NCBI GenBank assembly: GCA_963747105.1
Contig: CAVVEC010000001.1
Coordinates: 496,001 to 560,000 of the forward strand
Reading direction: 5' to 3'
Origin: CAVVEC01 sp963747105
GTDB lineage: Bacteria > Acidobacteriota > Terriglobia > Terriglobales > Acidobacteriaceae
Length of the DNA: 64,000 bases
Shown here: positions 43,198 to 52,561 of the stretch, piece by piece
How the letters are laid out: every line of letters starts with the position of its first letter
How positions within the stretch are numbered: the first letter of the stretch is position 1
Translations under genes and position numbers: made by a program
The notes under the pieces: generated by a model
Told to the model about the DNA's origin: nothing
The model's input: only the letters and a program-made list of their open reading frames with translations
The model's database searches: none

Positions 43198-44322
43198 CTG
43201 AGCAGCAACGGAAAACGCGATTACTACGAAGTTCTTGGGGTTTCACGCCAGGCCGCCGAGCAGGAGATCAAGAGCGCTTATCGGAAGCTGGCGCTGCAAT
43301 TTCATCCCGACCGCAATCCAAATAACCCGGACGCCGAAGAAAAATTCAAAGAATGCAGCGAAGCCTACGCCGTGCTGACCGACACGGAAAAGCGTGCCGC
43401 CTATGACCGCTTTGGTCATGCCGGCGTAAGCGGTCCGGCGGGTTTCGATCCCGGCGTGGTTGATCTAAGTGATGTACTGAACGATTTCCTGGGATTTGGT
43501 TTCGGGGAAATGTTCGGCGGCGGCGGTTCCCGCCGGCGTACCCGTGCCCAGCGCGGCCCCGATCTGCGGGAAGATGTCACGCTCGAGTTCGAAGAGGCAT
43601 TTTTCGGTACCGAGACCCAGGTTACCGTGCGTCGGCATGAAACTTGTGAAGACTGCCGGGGCACCGGCGCGGCGCAAGGCAAGGCTCCCGTGACTTGCCG
43701 CTCCTGTAACGGACGCGGTCAGGTGCGCTATCAGCAGGGGTTCTTCAGCATGGCGCGCACCTGTCCTACCTGCCAGGGCGCAGGCAACGTGATTACTGAT
43801 CCGTGCCCCAAGTGCAGGGGCGAAGCACGCGTGCTGAGGCAGAGGACGGTGGACGCCAAGATTCCGGCTGGGGTGGAAGACGGTACGCGCATCCGTTTCA
43901 GCGGACTGGGTGAAGCCGGGGCCTATGGCGGTCCGGCGGGCGATCTGTACGTCGTGCTGCACGTCAAGGAACATCCGTTTCTCGAGCGCGAGGGCAACGA
44001 TTTGCACTGCGTAATTCCCATTTCCTTCGCCCAAGCCGCGCTGGGCACCGAGATTATGGTCCCTACACTGGAGGGCGACCATGCGTTGAAAGTGCCGGAA
44101 GGGACGCAGTCGGGAGCCACGATTCGCATTCGCGACAAAGGCGTGCCGGTACTGAACGGCCACGGCAAGGGTGATCTGTACGTCGAAGTTCGCGTCCAAA
44201 CCCCGAGCAAACTTAACAAGCGTCAGCGGGAGTTGCTTCAAGAATTGGAAGGCCTGACGCGCGTAGAGAACAAGCCCCAGCGTCGGACGCTGCTGGGCAA
44301 AGTGAAGGACATTTTCGGGTAA
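43198..44322 (+). CDS. dnaJ: Chaperone DnaJ with an apparent CTG start
   Basis: About 375 residues. J domain: Y-Y-E-V-L-G-V, I-K-S-A-Y-R-K-L-A-L-Q-F-H-P-D-R-N-P (with HPD). Then a short Gly/Phe region and the zinc domain with C-E-D-C-R-G-T-G, C-R-S-C-N-G-R-G, C-P-T-C-Q-G-A-G and C-P-K-C-R-G-E-A. The client-binding domains follow. No ATG, GTG or TTG precedes the J domain in frame: the reading frame begins CTG-AGC-AGC with GGAAGG six bases upstream. So the start is a CTG (or an error for ATG). It acts with DnaK and GrpE. Confidence 0.9.
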   Translation: MSSNGKRDYYEVLGVSRQAAEQEIKSAYRKLALQFHPDRNPNNPDAEEKFKECSEAYAVLTDTEKRAAYDRFGHAGVSGPAGFDPGVVDLSDVLNDFLGFGFGEMFGGGGSRRRTRAQRGPDLREDVTLEFEEAFFGTETQVTVRRHETCEDCRGTGAAQGKAPVTCRSCNGRGQVRYQQGFFSMARTCPTCQGAGNVITDPCPKCRGEARVLRQRTVDAKIPAGVEDGTRIRFSGLGEAGAYGGPAGDLYVVLHVKEHPFLEREGNDLHCVIPISFAQAALGTEIMVPTLEGDHALKVPEGTQSGATIRIRDKGVPVLNGHGKGDLYVEVRVQTPSKLNKRQRELLQELEGLTRVENKPQRRTLLGKVKDIFG

Positions 44323-44429
44323 GCGAATACAACGTTCTCGAAGGTTCCGCATGGGCGGGGACGCCCGCGCCTGCATCGGAAACTTAATTAGAATCTCCCT
44401 AAGAGCCTGTTGAAAAACCTAAAGTTTTT

Positions 44430-44517
44430 GTCATTCCGAGGAGCGAGAGCGACGAGGAATCTGCAGTTTTCCTCGGATTGTGAAGAACTGCAGATCCCTC
44501 GCTCCACTCGGGATGAC
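44430..44517. repeat. CATTCCGAG palindromic repeat, family B copy 2
   Basis: GTCATTCCGAG at the left and CTCGGGATGAC at the right are complementary with one mismatch, and GAGGAATCTGCAG faces CTGCAGATCCCTC inside. It lies in the 295-base gap between dnaJ and rsmE. A short hairpin GGGCG-GGGA-CGCCC also sits at 44353-44366. Confidence 0.7.
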
Positions 44518-44617
44518 AACAAGATAGAATTCTTCGACACGCGTTAAAGCTTCAGAAACCTGAGATGATTCTGCTGCGTCTGCCTTCGCATCCTTGTATG
44601 GTTTATGCTTTCCTCCG

Positions 44618-45334
44618 ATGACCCGCCGACGCTGGATCGCGGACGAAGTCTCCGGTAGTGGCGCTGTCCTGACCGGTGCTCATGCCGAGCACTTGTCGCG
44701 AGTGCTTCGCGCCCGTATTGGTCAGGAATTTGATATCGCCACCGGGAAAAAACAGGTTCGCCGGGGACGCATTACAAGCATGGATCCGGGCCGGGTTGAA
44801 TTTGAACTCGGCGAAGCGGTTCCCGCCCCGGTTGTTCCCCAAGTGACGCTCGCGCTCTCGATCTTCAAGTTTGACCGCATGGAATGGGCGATCGAGAAGT
44901 GCACGGAACTGGGCGTAACACGGATTGTCCCCGTGATCGCGCGCCGAACCGAAGCTCATCTGGCGGCCGCCGCTCCAAAGCGCGTGGAACGCTGGCAACG
45001 GATGGCCCGGCAAGCGGCTGAGCAATCCCGCCAGGTTTCACCGCCGGAGATCTCGCCGCCGGTGAAGTTGAAGGATGCAGTCACGCTTCCGGGCAGCACA
45101 CGCATCCTGCTTGCGGAATCCGAACAGGAAGTAATGTTGAAAGACGCGCTGCAGTCTGCCTCTCTCGCCGCCGATTTCCTTCTCGCTGTTGGCCCCGAGG
45201 GTGGTTGGACGGACTCGGAGTTGGATTTGTTTCGCGAGGCAGGCTGGATTTCGGCGTCGCTCGGGAGCACGATTCTTCGGGCTGAGACAGCGGCGATTGC
45301 GGGGCTGGCGGTAGTTCTTTTAGAACTGCAATAG
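44618..45334 (+). CDS. rsmE: 16S rRNA m3U1498 methyltransferase RsmE
   Basis: A 238-residue SPOUT methyltransferase. R-R-R-W-I-A-D is the usual start and H-L-S-R-V-L-R-A-R the PUA-domain helix. I-E-K-C-T-E-L-G-V-T-R-I-V-P-V follows, then the knot motif L-A-V-G-P-E-G-G-W-T-D-S-E and S-L-G-S-T-I-L-R-A-E-T-A. It methylates ribosomal RNA at U1498. ATG at 44618 is preferred over one eight codons earlier. Single gene. Confidence 0.92.
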   Translation: MTRRRWIADEVSGSGAVLTGAHAEHLSRVLRARIGQEFDIATGKKQVRRGRITSMDPGRVEFELGEAVPAPVVPQVTLALSIFKFDRMEWAIEKCTELGVTRIVPVIARRTEAHLAAAAPKRVERWQRMARQAAEQSRQVSPPEISPPVKLKDAVTLPGSTRILLAESEQEVMLKDALQSASLAADFLLAVGPEGGWTDSELDLFREAGWISASLGSTILRAETAAIAGLAVVLLELQ

Positions 45335-45385
45335 CACTACGATCCGTCAGATTATCCTCAACTATCTCTGCTATCCTCGTCCCCA

Positions 45386-48375
45386 GTGGCAGCTCCGAAA
45401 CCCATACCGACTGCGCCGGTGTTCGAGCCCGACGATCGCCAGCGCGAAGCCATCGAACATGTACACGGGCCGATGCTCGTGGTCGCCGGAGCGGGCACGG
45501 GCAAGACCACAGTGCTGACGCGGCGGATTGCGGGCCTAGTCGCCGGGAACCTCGCCAACCCCGACGAAATCCTTGCCCTTACCTACACCGACAATGCCGC
45601 CCGTGAAATGCGTGAGCGGGTCCAGTCCGAGGTCGGCGGCAACACTTCAGGCCTGCAAGTCACGACCTTCCACGCGTACTGCAATAATCTCCTGATCCGC
45701 TCCGGCAACGGGTTCGGCGTGCTCGATGACAAAGATCTTTGGATCTACCTGCGCAGGCGCATCCGCGACTTGCATTTGAATTACTTCGTGCGCGCGGCGA
45801 ATGTCAGCAAGTTTCTGGACGATCTGCTCGATTTCATGCGCCGTTGCCAGGACGAACTGGCGGGGCCGGAAAGATATGCCGAGTATGTCCGGCGACTGGA
45901 GCGGGGAGAGTTGCCCATCCCCCGGGTTTGCAAAACAAAAGAAGCGGACATGCTCACGGACGAAGAAGTGCTGGGGCGCTGCCGGGAAATTGCGGAGGTG
46001 TTCGCCGCGGTCGAGCGCATGCTTCGCGAAGAGAATCTGGGCAGCTTCGGCCACATGATCACCCGCGCCTACGAGTTGCTGCGGCAGGATGCGCAACTGC
46101 TTGCCCAGGAACGCGAGCGCGCCCGCTTCATTCTGGTGGACGAATTCCAGGACGCCAACTTCGCCCAGGTAAAGATTCTGCAGAATCTGGCAGGCGAGGA
46201 ACAGAACATCTTCGCCGTTGGCGATCCCGATCAGGCCATTTATCGTTTTCGAGGCGCATCCAGCGCCGCTTTCGGTCTTTTCCAGCACAATTTTCCTGGG
46301 GCAAAACTGGTTGCGCTGGAGAAGAACCGGCGCTCCACCACGCCCATCCTGCGTTGTGCTTACGCGCTGGTCTCGAAGAACCCCGACATCTTTCCCGGCG
46401 GCAAAGCTGCTGCACTTCCGCTATCAGCGTTCACCGCTGATTTCAGCTCGCGAGGAGGATGCCGCGCGGGAAGGCCGGGAATTGCAGAGCGGTCCGGTCG
46501 AGACCGTTCTTCTTACCACGAAGGAAGTCGAGTGCTCGGATTTGGTTGCGGTACTTCGCGACCGCCAACGCGCAGTCCCGCTGCAAGTGGAAGGATTTCG
46601 CGGTTCTCTACCGGCAGCATTTGCATCGCGACGAACTGGCGGAAGAGCTGGCCGAGCAGGGCATCCCGTTCTCCATCGAGAACATGGACGTGATGGACAC
46701 GCCCGAGGCGCGCGATCTGTTTGCCTGCCTGGGAGCGGTGGTCTCGGCGCGGGATGACGCAAGTTTGTTCCGGGTCGCGGCATTGCCGCAGTTCACGATC
46801 GATCCGGAGAAACTGCGCGCCGGCATCAGGGCGATTCCGAGGGATGACCAGAATTCAGGAGTGGCGTCGGTTTTGGCTCAAATCGAAGGTGGTCCTGCGG
46901 TCCTTGATGCGGTGCAGCAGGTGCGCGACGAAATCGCACGCACATCGGCCAAAAGCCGCGCGGCGCTGGAAATCATCATTCGCCAGCTTCGGCTTCGAGC
47001 GCACTTCGCCGCTGGCTGCCGTCCTCGAGTTTGTGAGCAATTGGGAGAACAAGCCGATCACCAAGACCGGGACAATCGGCGAATTGCTCGACTATCTGGA
47101 ATATTTCCGGGAAGCGCGCGGCGCGATTCCCATGCCCTCGGCCGAAGATAATGCGGTGCGCCTGATGACGGCCCATTGCGCCAAGGGACTGGAATTCAAT
47201 CACGTATTCATGATTCGCGCGAATTCCAATTCATTTCCCTTCGTCCTATAAAGAGTCGCTGGTGGAGTTTCCTCGCGAGTTGCGCGATCCGGATTCCGTC
47301 GCCCAGCAGGACGACAAGGTCCTGCACGAGCAGGAGGAGCGGCGGCTGTTTTACGTCGCCATGACCCGGGCGCGCGACTCGCTCACTATTTATGCCCGGC
47401 AAGGGAAAGGAAAGGATCCGACCCCTCCGGGCTTCCTGCGGGATCTGGTGAAGGACGCAACACTCAAGCGCTATTTGCGCGAACGGCCGGCGCGGGGATT
47501 CCAGACCGATCTGTTCGGAGCAGCCGGCACACAGGCGTCCACACGAACCGCTCAGTGGCTGGAGCTGCCGCCAATATCCGATCTAAGCGCAAAGCTGAGC
47601 GCCAGCGCAGTGCAAACCTATGAAACCTGCCCTTTGCAGTTCAAGCTGGAGCGCGAATGGAGAATTCCCGGGGAGGTTCCGGCAGCCATGCAATACGGCG
47701 CGGCCATGCACCGCGTCCTCCGTGCTTACTACGACTCCGTCCGGTTCGAGCGCCCCATGCCGGAAGATGCCCTGATTGAATTCCTGCGCGCCGATCTCGC
47801 GGAGGCCAGGCATCCAGGACCGGTATCAGCACGACCTCTACGAGAAGCAGGGAGTCGATCAGATACGGGAGTTCCTCGCTGTGTGCCGGCCGCACTCCAA
47901 CACCTGAAGTGCTGCACACGGAGGAATTCTTCGAAGTGCGGTTCGGTGAGACGGTTGTGGTTGGACGAATCGATCGCGTTGATAAATTGCCGGATGGCCG
48001 GGTGGTGATCACTGACTACAAGACGGGCAAGCCGCAATCGCAGGAAGACGCAGATGAAAGCCTGCAGCTTTCAATTTATGCCCTGGCGGCTCGGGAGAAG
48101 TGGGGATACCGCGCCGACCATCTCGCCTTCTACAACCTGGCGGGAGAACAGTTCTGTGATCACGCGCCGCGATGAGCTTCAACTTTCGGAGGCAAAATCT
48201 AGGGTGCAGGAAGTGGCGGAGAGCATTGCGGCGCAGAAACTTCGATGCCAAGACCGGCTTCCATTGCCATTTCTGCTCCTACCGCAGCCTTTGCCCCGCG
48301 ACCGAGAAGCGTCTTTACACGGCGTTTCAGAAGGCTGTCAAAGTTCCCGCAGGATCAACCAGAGCTGACAACTGA
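45386..48375 (+). CDS. UvrD-like helicase with a C-terminal PD-(D/E)XK nuclease (frameshifts)
   Basis: About 990 residues, cut by eight successive frame changes. The helicase part begins R-Q-R-E-A-I-E-H-V-H-G-P-M-L-V-V-A-G-A-G-T-G-K-T (Walker A near residues 35-41), then D-E-F-Q-D, G-D-P-D-Q-A-I-Y-R-F-R-G-A and A-H-C-A-K-G-L-E. M-T-R-A-R-D is motif VI. The C-terminus holds Y-E-T-C-P-L-Q-F-K, V-V-V-G-R-I-D-R-V-D and V-V-I-T-D-Y-K-T-G-K with the nuclease acid residues, and C-H-F-C-S-Y-R-S-L-C-P, whose cysteines with the earlier one may bind an Fe-S cluster, as in AddB. It likely resects DNA ends. Every frame step is by one base in the same direction. Confidence 0.8.
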
Positions 48376-48452
48376 GGAGAGGTCGAAAGGAAGCCAGTCA
48401 ACAGTTGCCCGTGCTGACTTCTCAGTGAATGTGCCCCGAGGATAAGTCGCGC

Positions 48453-48482
48453 AAAAACTTAGGGGACGCTTTCTGCGTCCCC
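48453..48482 (-). terminator. Intrinsic terminator of the small peptide gene
   Basis: On the minus strand GGGGACGC, loop AGAAA and GCGTCCCC make a perfect 8-base stem, followed by TAAGTTTTT. It lies 22 bases after the stop of the 15-residue frame. The same hairpin in the plus direction follows the helicase gene, but without the T tract. Confidence 0.75.
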
Positions 48483-48504
48483 CTGTTCGTCTATTGCTGA
48501 AGGC

Positions 48505-48552
48505 TTAGTGTTTCTTCTTTGCGGCCTTCTTTGCTTTCTTCTTGGTTGCCAT
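48505..48552 (-). CDS. Fifteen-residue lysine-rich peptide
   Basis: The frame encodes MATKKKAKKAAKKKH, then TAA. A GGGAG binding site precedes the ATG at a fit distance. A consensus promoter and an intrinsic terminator enclose it, giving a transcript of about 155 bases. The composition (nine Lys, four Ala) is like the tail of histone H1-type or nucleoid proteins, so it may bind DNA or RNA; a role as an RNA gene with an incidental frame is the main alternative. An in-frame ATG seven codons earlier would give 22 residues. It is far too small for ordinary gene finding. Confidence 0.6.
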   Translation of the reverse strand: MATKKKAKKAAKKKH

Positions 48553-48614
48553 TGATCTATTCTCCCTTTCCATTGTTCATGGATCCGCAACGTTCTTCTG
48601 TTGTGACTGATTGA

Positions 48615-48643
48615 AATATAGAGTCAATAAAAAGTGATGTCAA
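48615..48643 (-). promoter_or_regulatory. Strong sigma-70 promoter of the small peptide gene
   Basis: On the minus strand TTGACA and TATATT are spaced by exactly 17 bases, one mismatch from the full consensus. Start point about position 48608, leaving a leader of about 56 bases. It is the best promoter match seen in the window. Confidence 0.75.
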
Positions 48644-48921
48644 GAGAAAAATGAGGTTGCGTGAGCGAGCGACCCATGCACCAAAGTCACCAAGGCGCAC
48701 TGAAGAAGAAAATCATTCCGCGAAAAACGTGCTGATCATGTCTGCTGGCTGGGGAATTCTTCGCCACAGTGGGTGGCGGCAGTTGAAGTTGGAACCCGGT
48801 GAACACCCGAGTCCGACCGAAGGCCGCGCCTGCGTGCCGCCGCCGTCCAACTGAATCCAACTTTTTCCGCGCTGGCACATCTATAATTCAAGGACGCGGA
48901 AATAATCGCAGGAGCACATAA

Positions 48922-50117
48922 ATGGCTGCTTTGGACGATGTCGTTATCATTTCCGGTTGTCGAACCCCGGTAGGAAAATTTCAGGGGAGTCTTTCGGATT
49001 TTAGCGCCACGCAACTGGGCGCGATCGTGGTGCGCGAAGCGGTGAAGCGCGCCAAGGTGGAGCCTAAAGAAGTAGACGAATGCATCATGGGCAACGTGGT
49101 GTCTGCCGGACTCGGACAGAATCCCGCTCGCCAAGCCGCCATCTTCGGTGGTTTATCGCCCGAGGTAGGTGCCATGACTGTCAACAAGGTTTGCGGCTCG
49201 GGACTGAAAGCAGTTGCGTTGGCAGCACAAGCGATTCAAACCGGAGAACAGTTCCATGGTGGTTGCGGGCGGAATGGAATCGATGACCAACGCCCCTTAT
49301 CTGTTGCCGCAGGCGCGCAAAGGATATCGCTTGGGCAACGCGCAGATCATCGACTCCATGGTGAATGACGGGCTGTGGGACATCTACAACAACTACCACA
49401 TGGGCATCACCGGCGAGAACGTCGCAGAGAAATACGGCATCACGCGCGAGGAGCAGGACCAGTTCGCGCTCGATTCTCATCGCAAGGCTGTTGCTGCGAT
49501 TAAAGAATGCCGCTTCAAATCGCAGATCGTCCCGGTCGAACTGCCCGCGAAGAAAAAGGGTGAAGCGCCGGTGATTTTCGATAAAGACGAATCGCCGCGC
49601 GAAGACACTACCATCGAAATCCTGCGTTCGCTGAAACCTGCGTTCAAGAAAGACGGCACAGTGACCGCGGGCAACGCTCCCGGAGTGAATGACGGCGGCG
49701 CGGCTGTCGTGGTCACCAGCGCGCGGCTGCGCCAAAGAGTTTGGGGCGAGGCCGATGGTCCGCATCGTGGCGCAAGCCACCAGCGGCGTTGAACCCCAAT
49801 GGGTCATGATGGCGCCGGTTGGCGCAGTTCGGAAAATCTGGCAGAAGACTGGCTGGAAGAATGAGGATGTGGATCTCTACGAACTGAACGAAGCTTTCTC
49901 CGTGCAGGCGCTGGGCGTGATGCGGGAGCTTGGGCTCGATCCTAACAAGGTGAATGTGAATGGCGGAGCTGTCGCCATTGGACATCCCATCGGCGCCAGC
50001 GGAGCGCGGGTTCTGGTTACGCTGATTTATGAGATGATCCGCCGCGACGTGCATCGCGGCATCGCGGCGCTATGCCTGGGCGGAGGGAATGCGGTGGCCA
50101 TGGCGGTGGAACGGTAG
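48922..50117 (+). CDS. Acetyl-CoA C-acetyltransferase (two frameshifts)
   Basis: About 398 residues of a thiolase. I-I-S-G-C-R-T-P-V-G-K-F-Q-G at the start and V-N-K-V-C-G-S-G-L-K-A with the nucleophilic Cys (near residue 90). After a break near 49260 it continues V-V-A-G-G-M-E-S-M-T-N-A-P-Y. After another near 49735, N-G-G-A-V-A-I-G-H-P-I-G-A-S-G-A-R gives the His and L-C-L-G-G-G-N-A the second Cys. It joins or cleaves acetoacetyl-CoA. A TATAAT box lies at 48882-48887 and AGGAG before the ATG. Single gene. Confidence 0.9.
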
Positions 50118-50162
50118 GTCGCTTCGCTGAAACTGCCCGCTTGCGCCTGCCCCTGTACGAAC

Positions 50163-52298
50163 CTAGCTTCCCGCAGCCGCGGTTCCAGCCTCGGCCACCG
50201 GCAGGGTCACGGTGAACACAGCGCCTCCGCCGGGGCCGGAAGCTGCATCCACGTTTCCGCCATGTTCCCGCAAAATCGCTTTGCAGATGCTCAAGCCTAA
50301 ACCGGTGCCGCGCCCAGGGCGCTTGGTGGTATAGAAGGGATCGAAAATGTCGGGCAGGATCTCGGGCGGGATGCCGGGGCCATCGTCCTGAAAAATGACC
50401 GAGACCGCTTTGTCCCCTTTTTCCAGCCGGATGCGCAGGGTTCCGCGGTCGCGCGCTTCCCGAATTGCCTGTTCCGCGTTCAATATTAAGTTTAGAAACA
50501 CCTGCATCAACTGATGCGCATCTCCGCTTACTGGCGGGAAGGATGTCTCATTGATGAAATCCACCGTGATATTGCTCTTACGCAAAGAATACGCGTGCAA
50601 GTGCAATGTCCTTTGCACCAGTTCTCCGAGCTGGATCGGGCTCTTGCCCGGCGCGGGAGGGCGGGAGAAATACATCAAGTTTTGAACAATCTCGGTGGCG
50701 CGGCGGGCTTGCTGCTGCAGGATGACCAACTGTTTTCGGGCCGACTCGGTGACTTCGCCGTCCTGCAGCAATTCGGCCATGCCCAGGATGCTGGTGAGCG
50801 GGTTGTTCAATTCGTGGGCAAATCCCCCGATCATCTGTCCCATGGCAGCCAGGCGCTCGCTCTGGATGATCTGCTGCTCCAGCTTCTTTTCGACCGTAAT
50901 GTCGCGCACAGAAACGATCACGCCGCTCAACTTGCTCTCGGCATCGAACAGCGGGCTGGCGGAGGCGCGCATGGTGCGCCAGCTTCCGTCACGGTGTCTA
51001 GCGTTGTATTCGCAGGCGCCGAACATTTTTCGACCCGAAAGGATGTCGCGGCAAAGGGCGAGCAGCTCGAGCGAGGGGTCTTCTTCCTCGGCGACTTTCT
51101 TTCCCCGCAGATCTTCGGGCTTGTAGCCGAGCAAATCGCGAATGCGTGAACTCACGAACCCGTAGCGCTCGTTCAAGTCGACGACCAGAATCAGGTCGGG
51201 AAAACTCTCCAGCAGGTAGCGCTGAAATTCCTCTTGCCGGCGCAGGGCTTTCTCCATCTCCCGACGCTCCGTTACATCTACCAGCGTGCCCTGGTAACGG
51301 ACGATCTTGCCGGACGCATCCCAGACCGCACGTGAGGTATCGAGGAAAACGCCCGGTGTGCCGTTCTTGCGGCTCAGTGTGATCTCGCGGGCGCGCACGC
51401 CACCCTGATCATCTGCGCTTCGCCCCAGCACCGGACTTTGACTCGGATCCGAGTTCAGAGCCTTAGGATCGAGAGAGAGCAATTCCTCCTTGCTTTCATA
51501 GCCCAGGATGTGTACCAGGGCGGCGTTGCCATCTAGCAACTTCCCTTCCGGGGTGCTGAAGTAAACACCCTCCTGCAGAGTCTCGAACAGTTCGGTGAAG
51601 CGCCGCTCCTTCTCGCGCTCCTCGGTGACGTCGCGGGCCAGGGCGCTTACGCCTACGACCTCATCCCCCTTGACGATAGCGTTAAGGACACAGTCAAAGT
51701 AGAGCACGCGCGGGTTCGACTTCAGCCGCACTGGAACCAGACCGGACCAACGGCGTTTTTCCAGGAAGCGAGCCAAACCGTGATCCAGATCCGTGAGCTT
51801 TGGCTCGTCCAGAAACTCGTCCACCTTATGACCTACGGTTTCGGTGTAAGGAATCCCGAGGAGTTCCGTGACGCGCCGGTTCACCGTCCTCAGCTTGCCG
51901 TCGAGCGAAGCGGCAAAGGCAACATCATCGAAAGAGTCGATCAGCTCTTTGAAACTGCGCTGGGAACGCGCGATGAGCTGTCCCAGTTGATCGAGTTGCT
52001 CTTCCGACGGGGTGCTGGCGCGTTCCTGCAGGCCGCGGACCAGATCTTTCAATTCCGTGACGCGCTTTCTGCGCCCGTAGGCAAAACCTGCAAAAGCGAT
52101 GGCCACGCAGAGCACTGCGACGGAGATCAAGCCCAGGTGGTAGGGGAGACTTTGCAGGCGTTCCCAGGACTCCGCCGCCAATCCGGTAGCCAGCAGAACC
52201 ACAAACAAGAGCGCAATCCGCCATAGCCAGGCTTCTTCCTTTTCCAGGTTAGTCGGCGTGCGTGGGGATTGTCCGGCTTGCTTTTCTGGGTCTGCCAT
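50163..52298 (-). CDS. PAS-domain sensor histidine kinase
   Basis: About 711 residues. Two N-terminal membrane helices (L-W-R-I-A-L-L-F-V-V-L-L-A-T-G-L and H-L-G-L-I-S-V-A-V-L-C-V-A-I-A-F) are followed by three PAS domains and PAC-like motifs (V-S-A-L-A-R-D-V-T, Y-Q-G-T-L-V-D-V-T, V-I-V-S-V-R-D-I-T). G-G-F-A-H-E-L-N-N-P-L is the phosphorylated-His helix, then L-N-L-I-L-N-A-E-Q-A (N box), D-D-G-P-G-I-P (G1) and G-T-G-L-G-L-S-I (G2). It passes signals to a response regulator that is not next to it. A longer frame adds 29 residues upstream that look spurious. It lies convergent with the thiolase gene. Confidence 0.92.
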   Translation of the reverse strand: MADPEKQAGQSPRTPTNLEKEEAWLWRIALLFVVLLATGLAAESWERLQSLPYHLGLISVAVLCVAIAFAGFAYGRRKRVTELKDLVRGLQERASTPSEEQLDQLGQLIARSQRSFKELIDSFDDVAFAASLDGKLRTVNRRVTELLGIPYTETVGHKVDEFLDEPKLTDLDHGLARFLEKRRWSGLVPVRLKSNPRVLYFDCVLNAIVKGDEVVGVSALARDVTEEREKERRFTELFETLQEGVYFSTPEGKLLDGNAALVHILGYESKEELLSLDPKALNSDPSQSPVLGRSADDQGGVRAREITLSRKNGTPGVFLDTSRAVWDASGKIVRYQGTLVDVTERREMEKALRRQEEFQRYLLESFPDLILVVDLNERYGFVSSRIRDLLGYKPEDLRGKKVAEEEDPSLELLALCRDILSGRKMFGACEYNARHRDGSWRTMRASASPLFDAESKLSGVIVSVRDITVEKKLEQQIIQSERLAAMGQMIGGFAHELNNPLTSILGMAELLQDGEVTESARKQLVILQQQARRATEIVQNLMYFSRPPAPGKSPIQLGELVQRTLHLHAYSLRKSNITVDFINETSFPPVSGDAHQLMQVFLNLILNAEQAIREARDRGTLRIRLEKGDKAVSVIFQDDGPGIPPEILPDIFDPFYTTKRPGRGTGLGLSICKAILREHGGNVDAASGPGGGAVFTVTLPVAEAGTAAAGS

Positions 52299-52561
52299 GG
52301 GAGCACGCTCGCTCTGTGTTGATCTTGGGAACCCGGCTGAGTCTGGGCCTAGGCGAATCGTAGTCCTACGGACCGAGGCAAACAACGGAAACTGTGTTAG
52401 ATAACTTGGTTCACAGACGAAACGCCTGACTCTTGTTCACCCGTCACAACTTGGTTTAGGACTGCAGGCGTAATGTGGATCTTCAGGCTGATCTGTGGGC
52501 GGGCCTTTCCTGATCACGAAGGGTTGGAATAGCTCTGCCCTGCCCGCCTGAAGCAAAGACC

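Noticed and set aside
48651..48854. Plus-strand frame of 67 codons upstream of the thiolase
   Set aside because: No binding site, no domain and composition like intergenic DNA.
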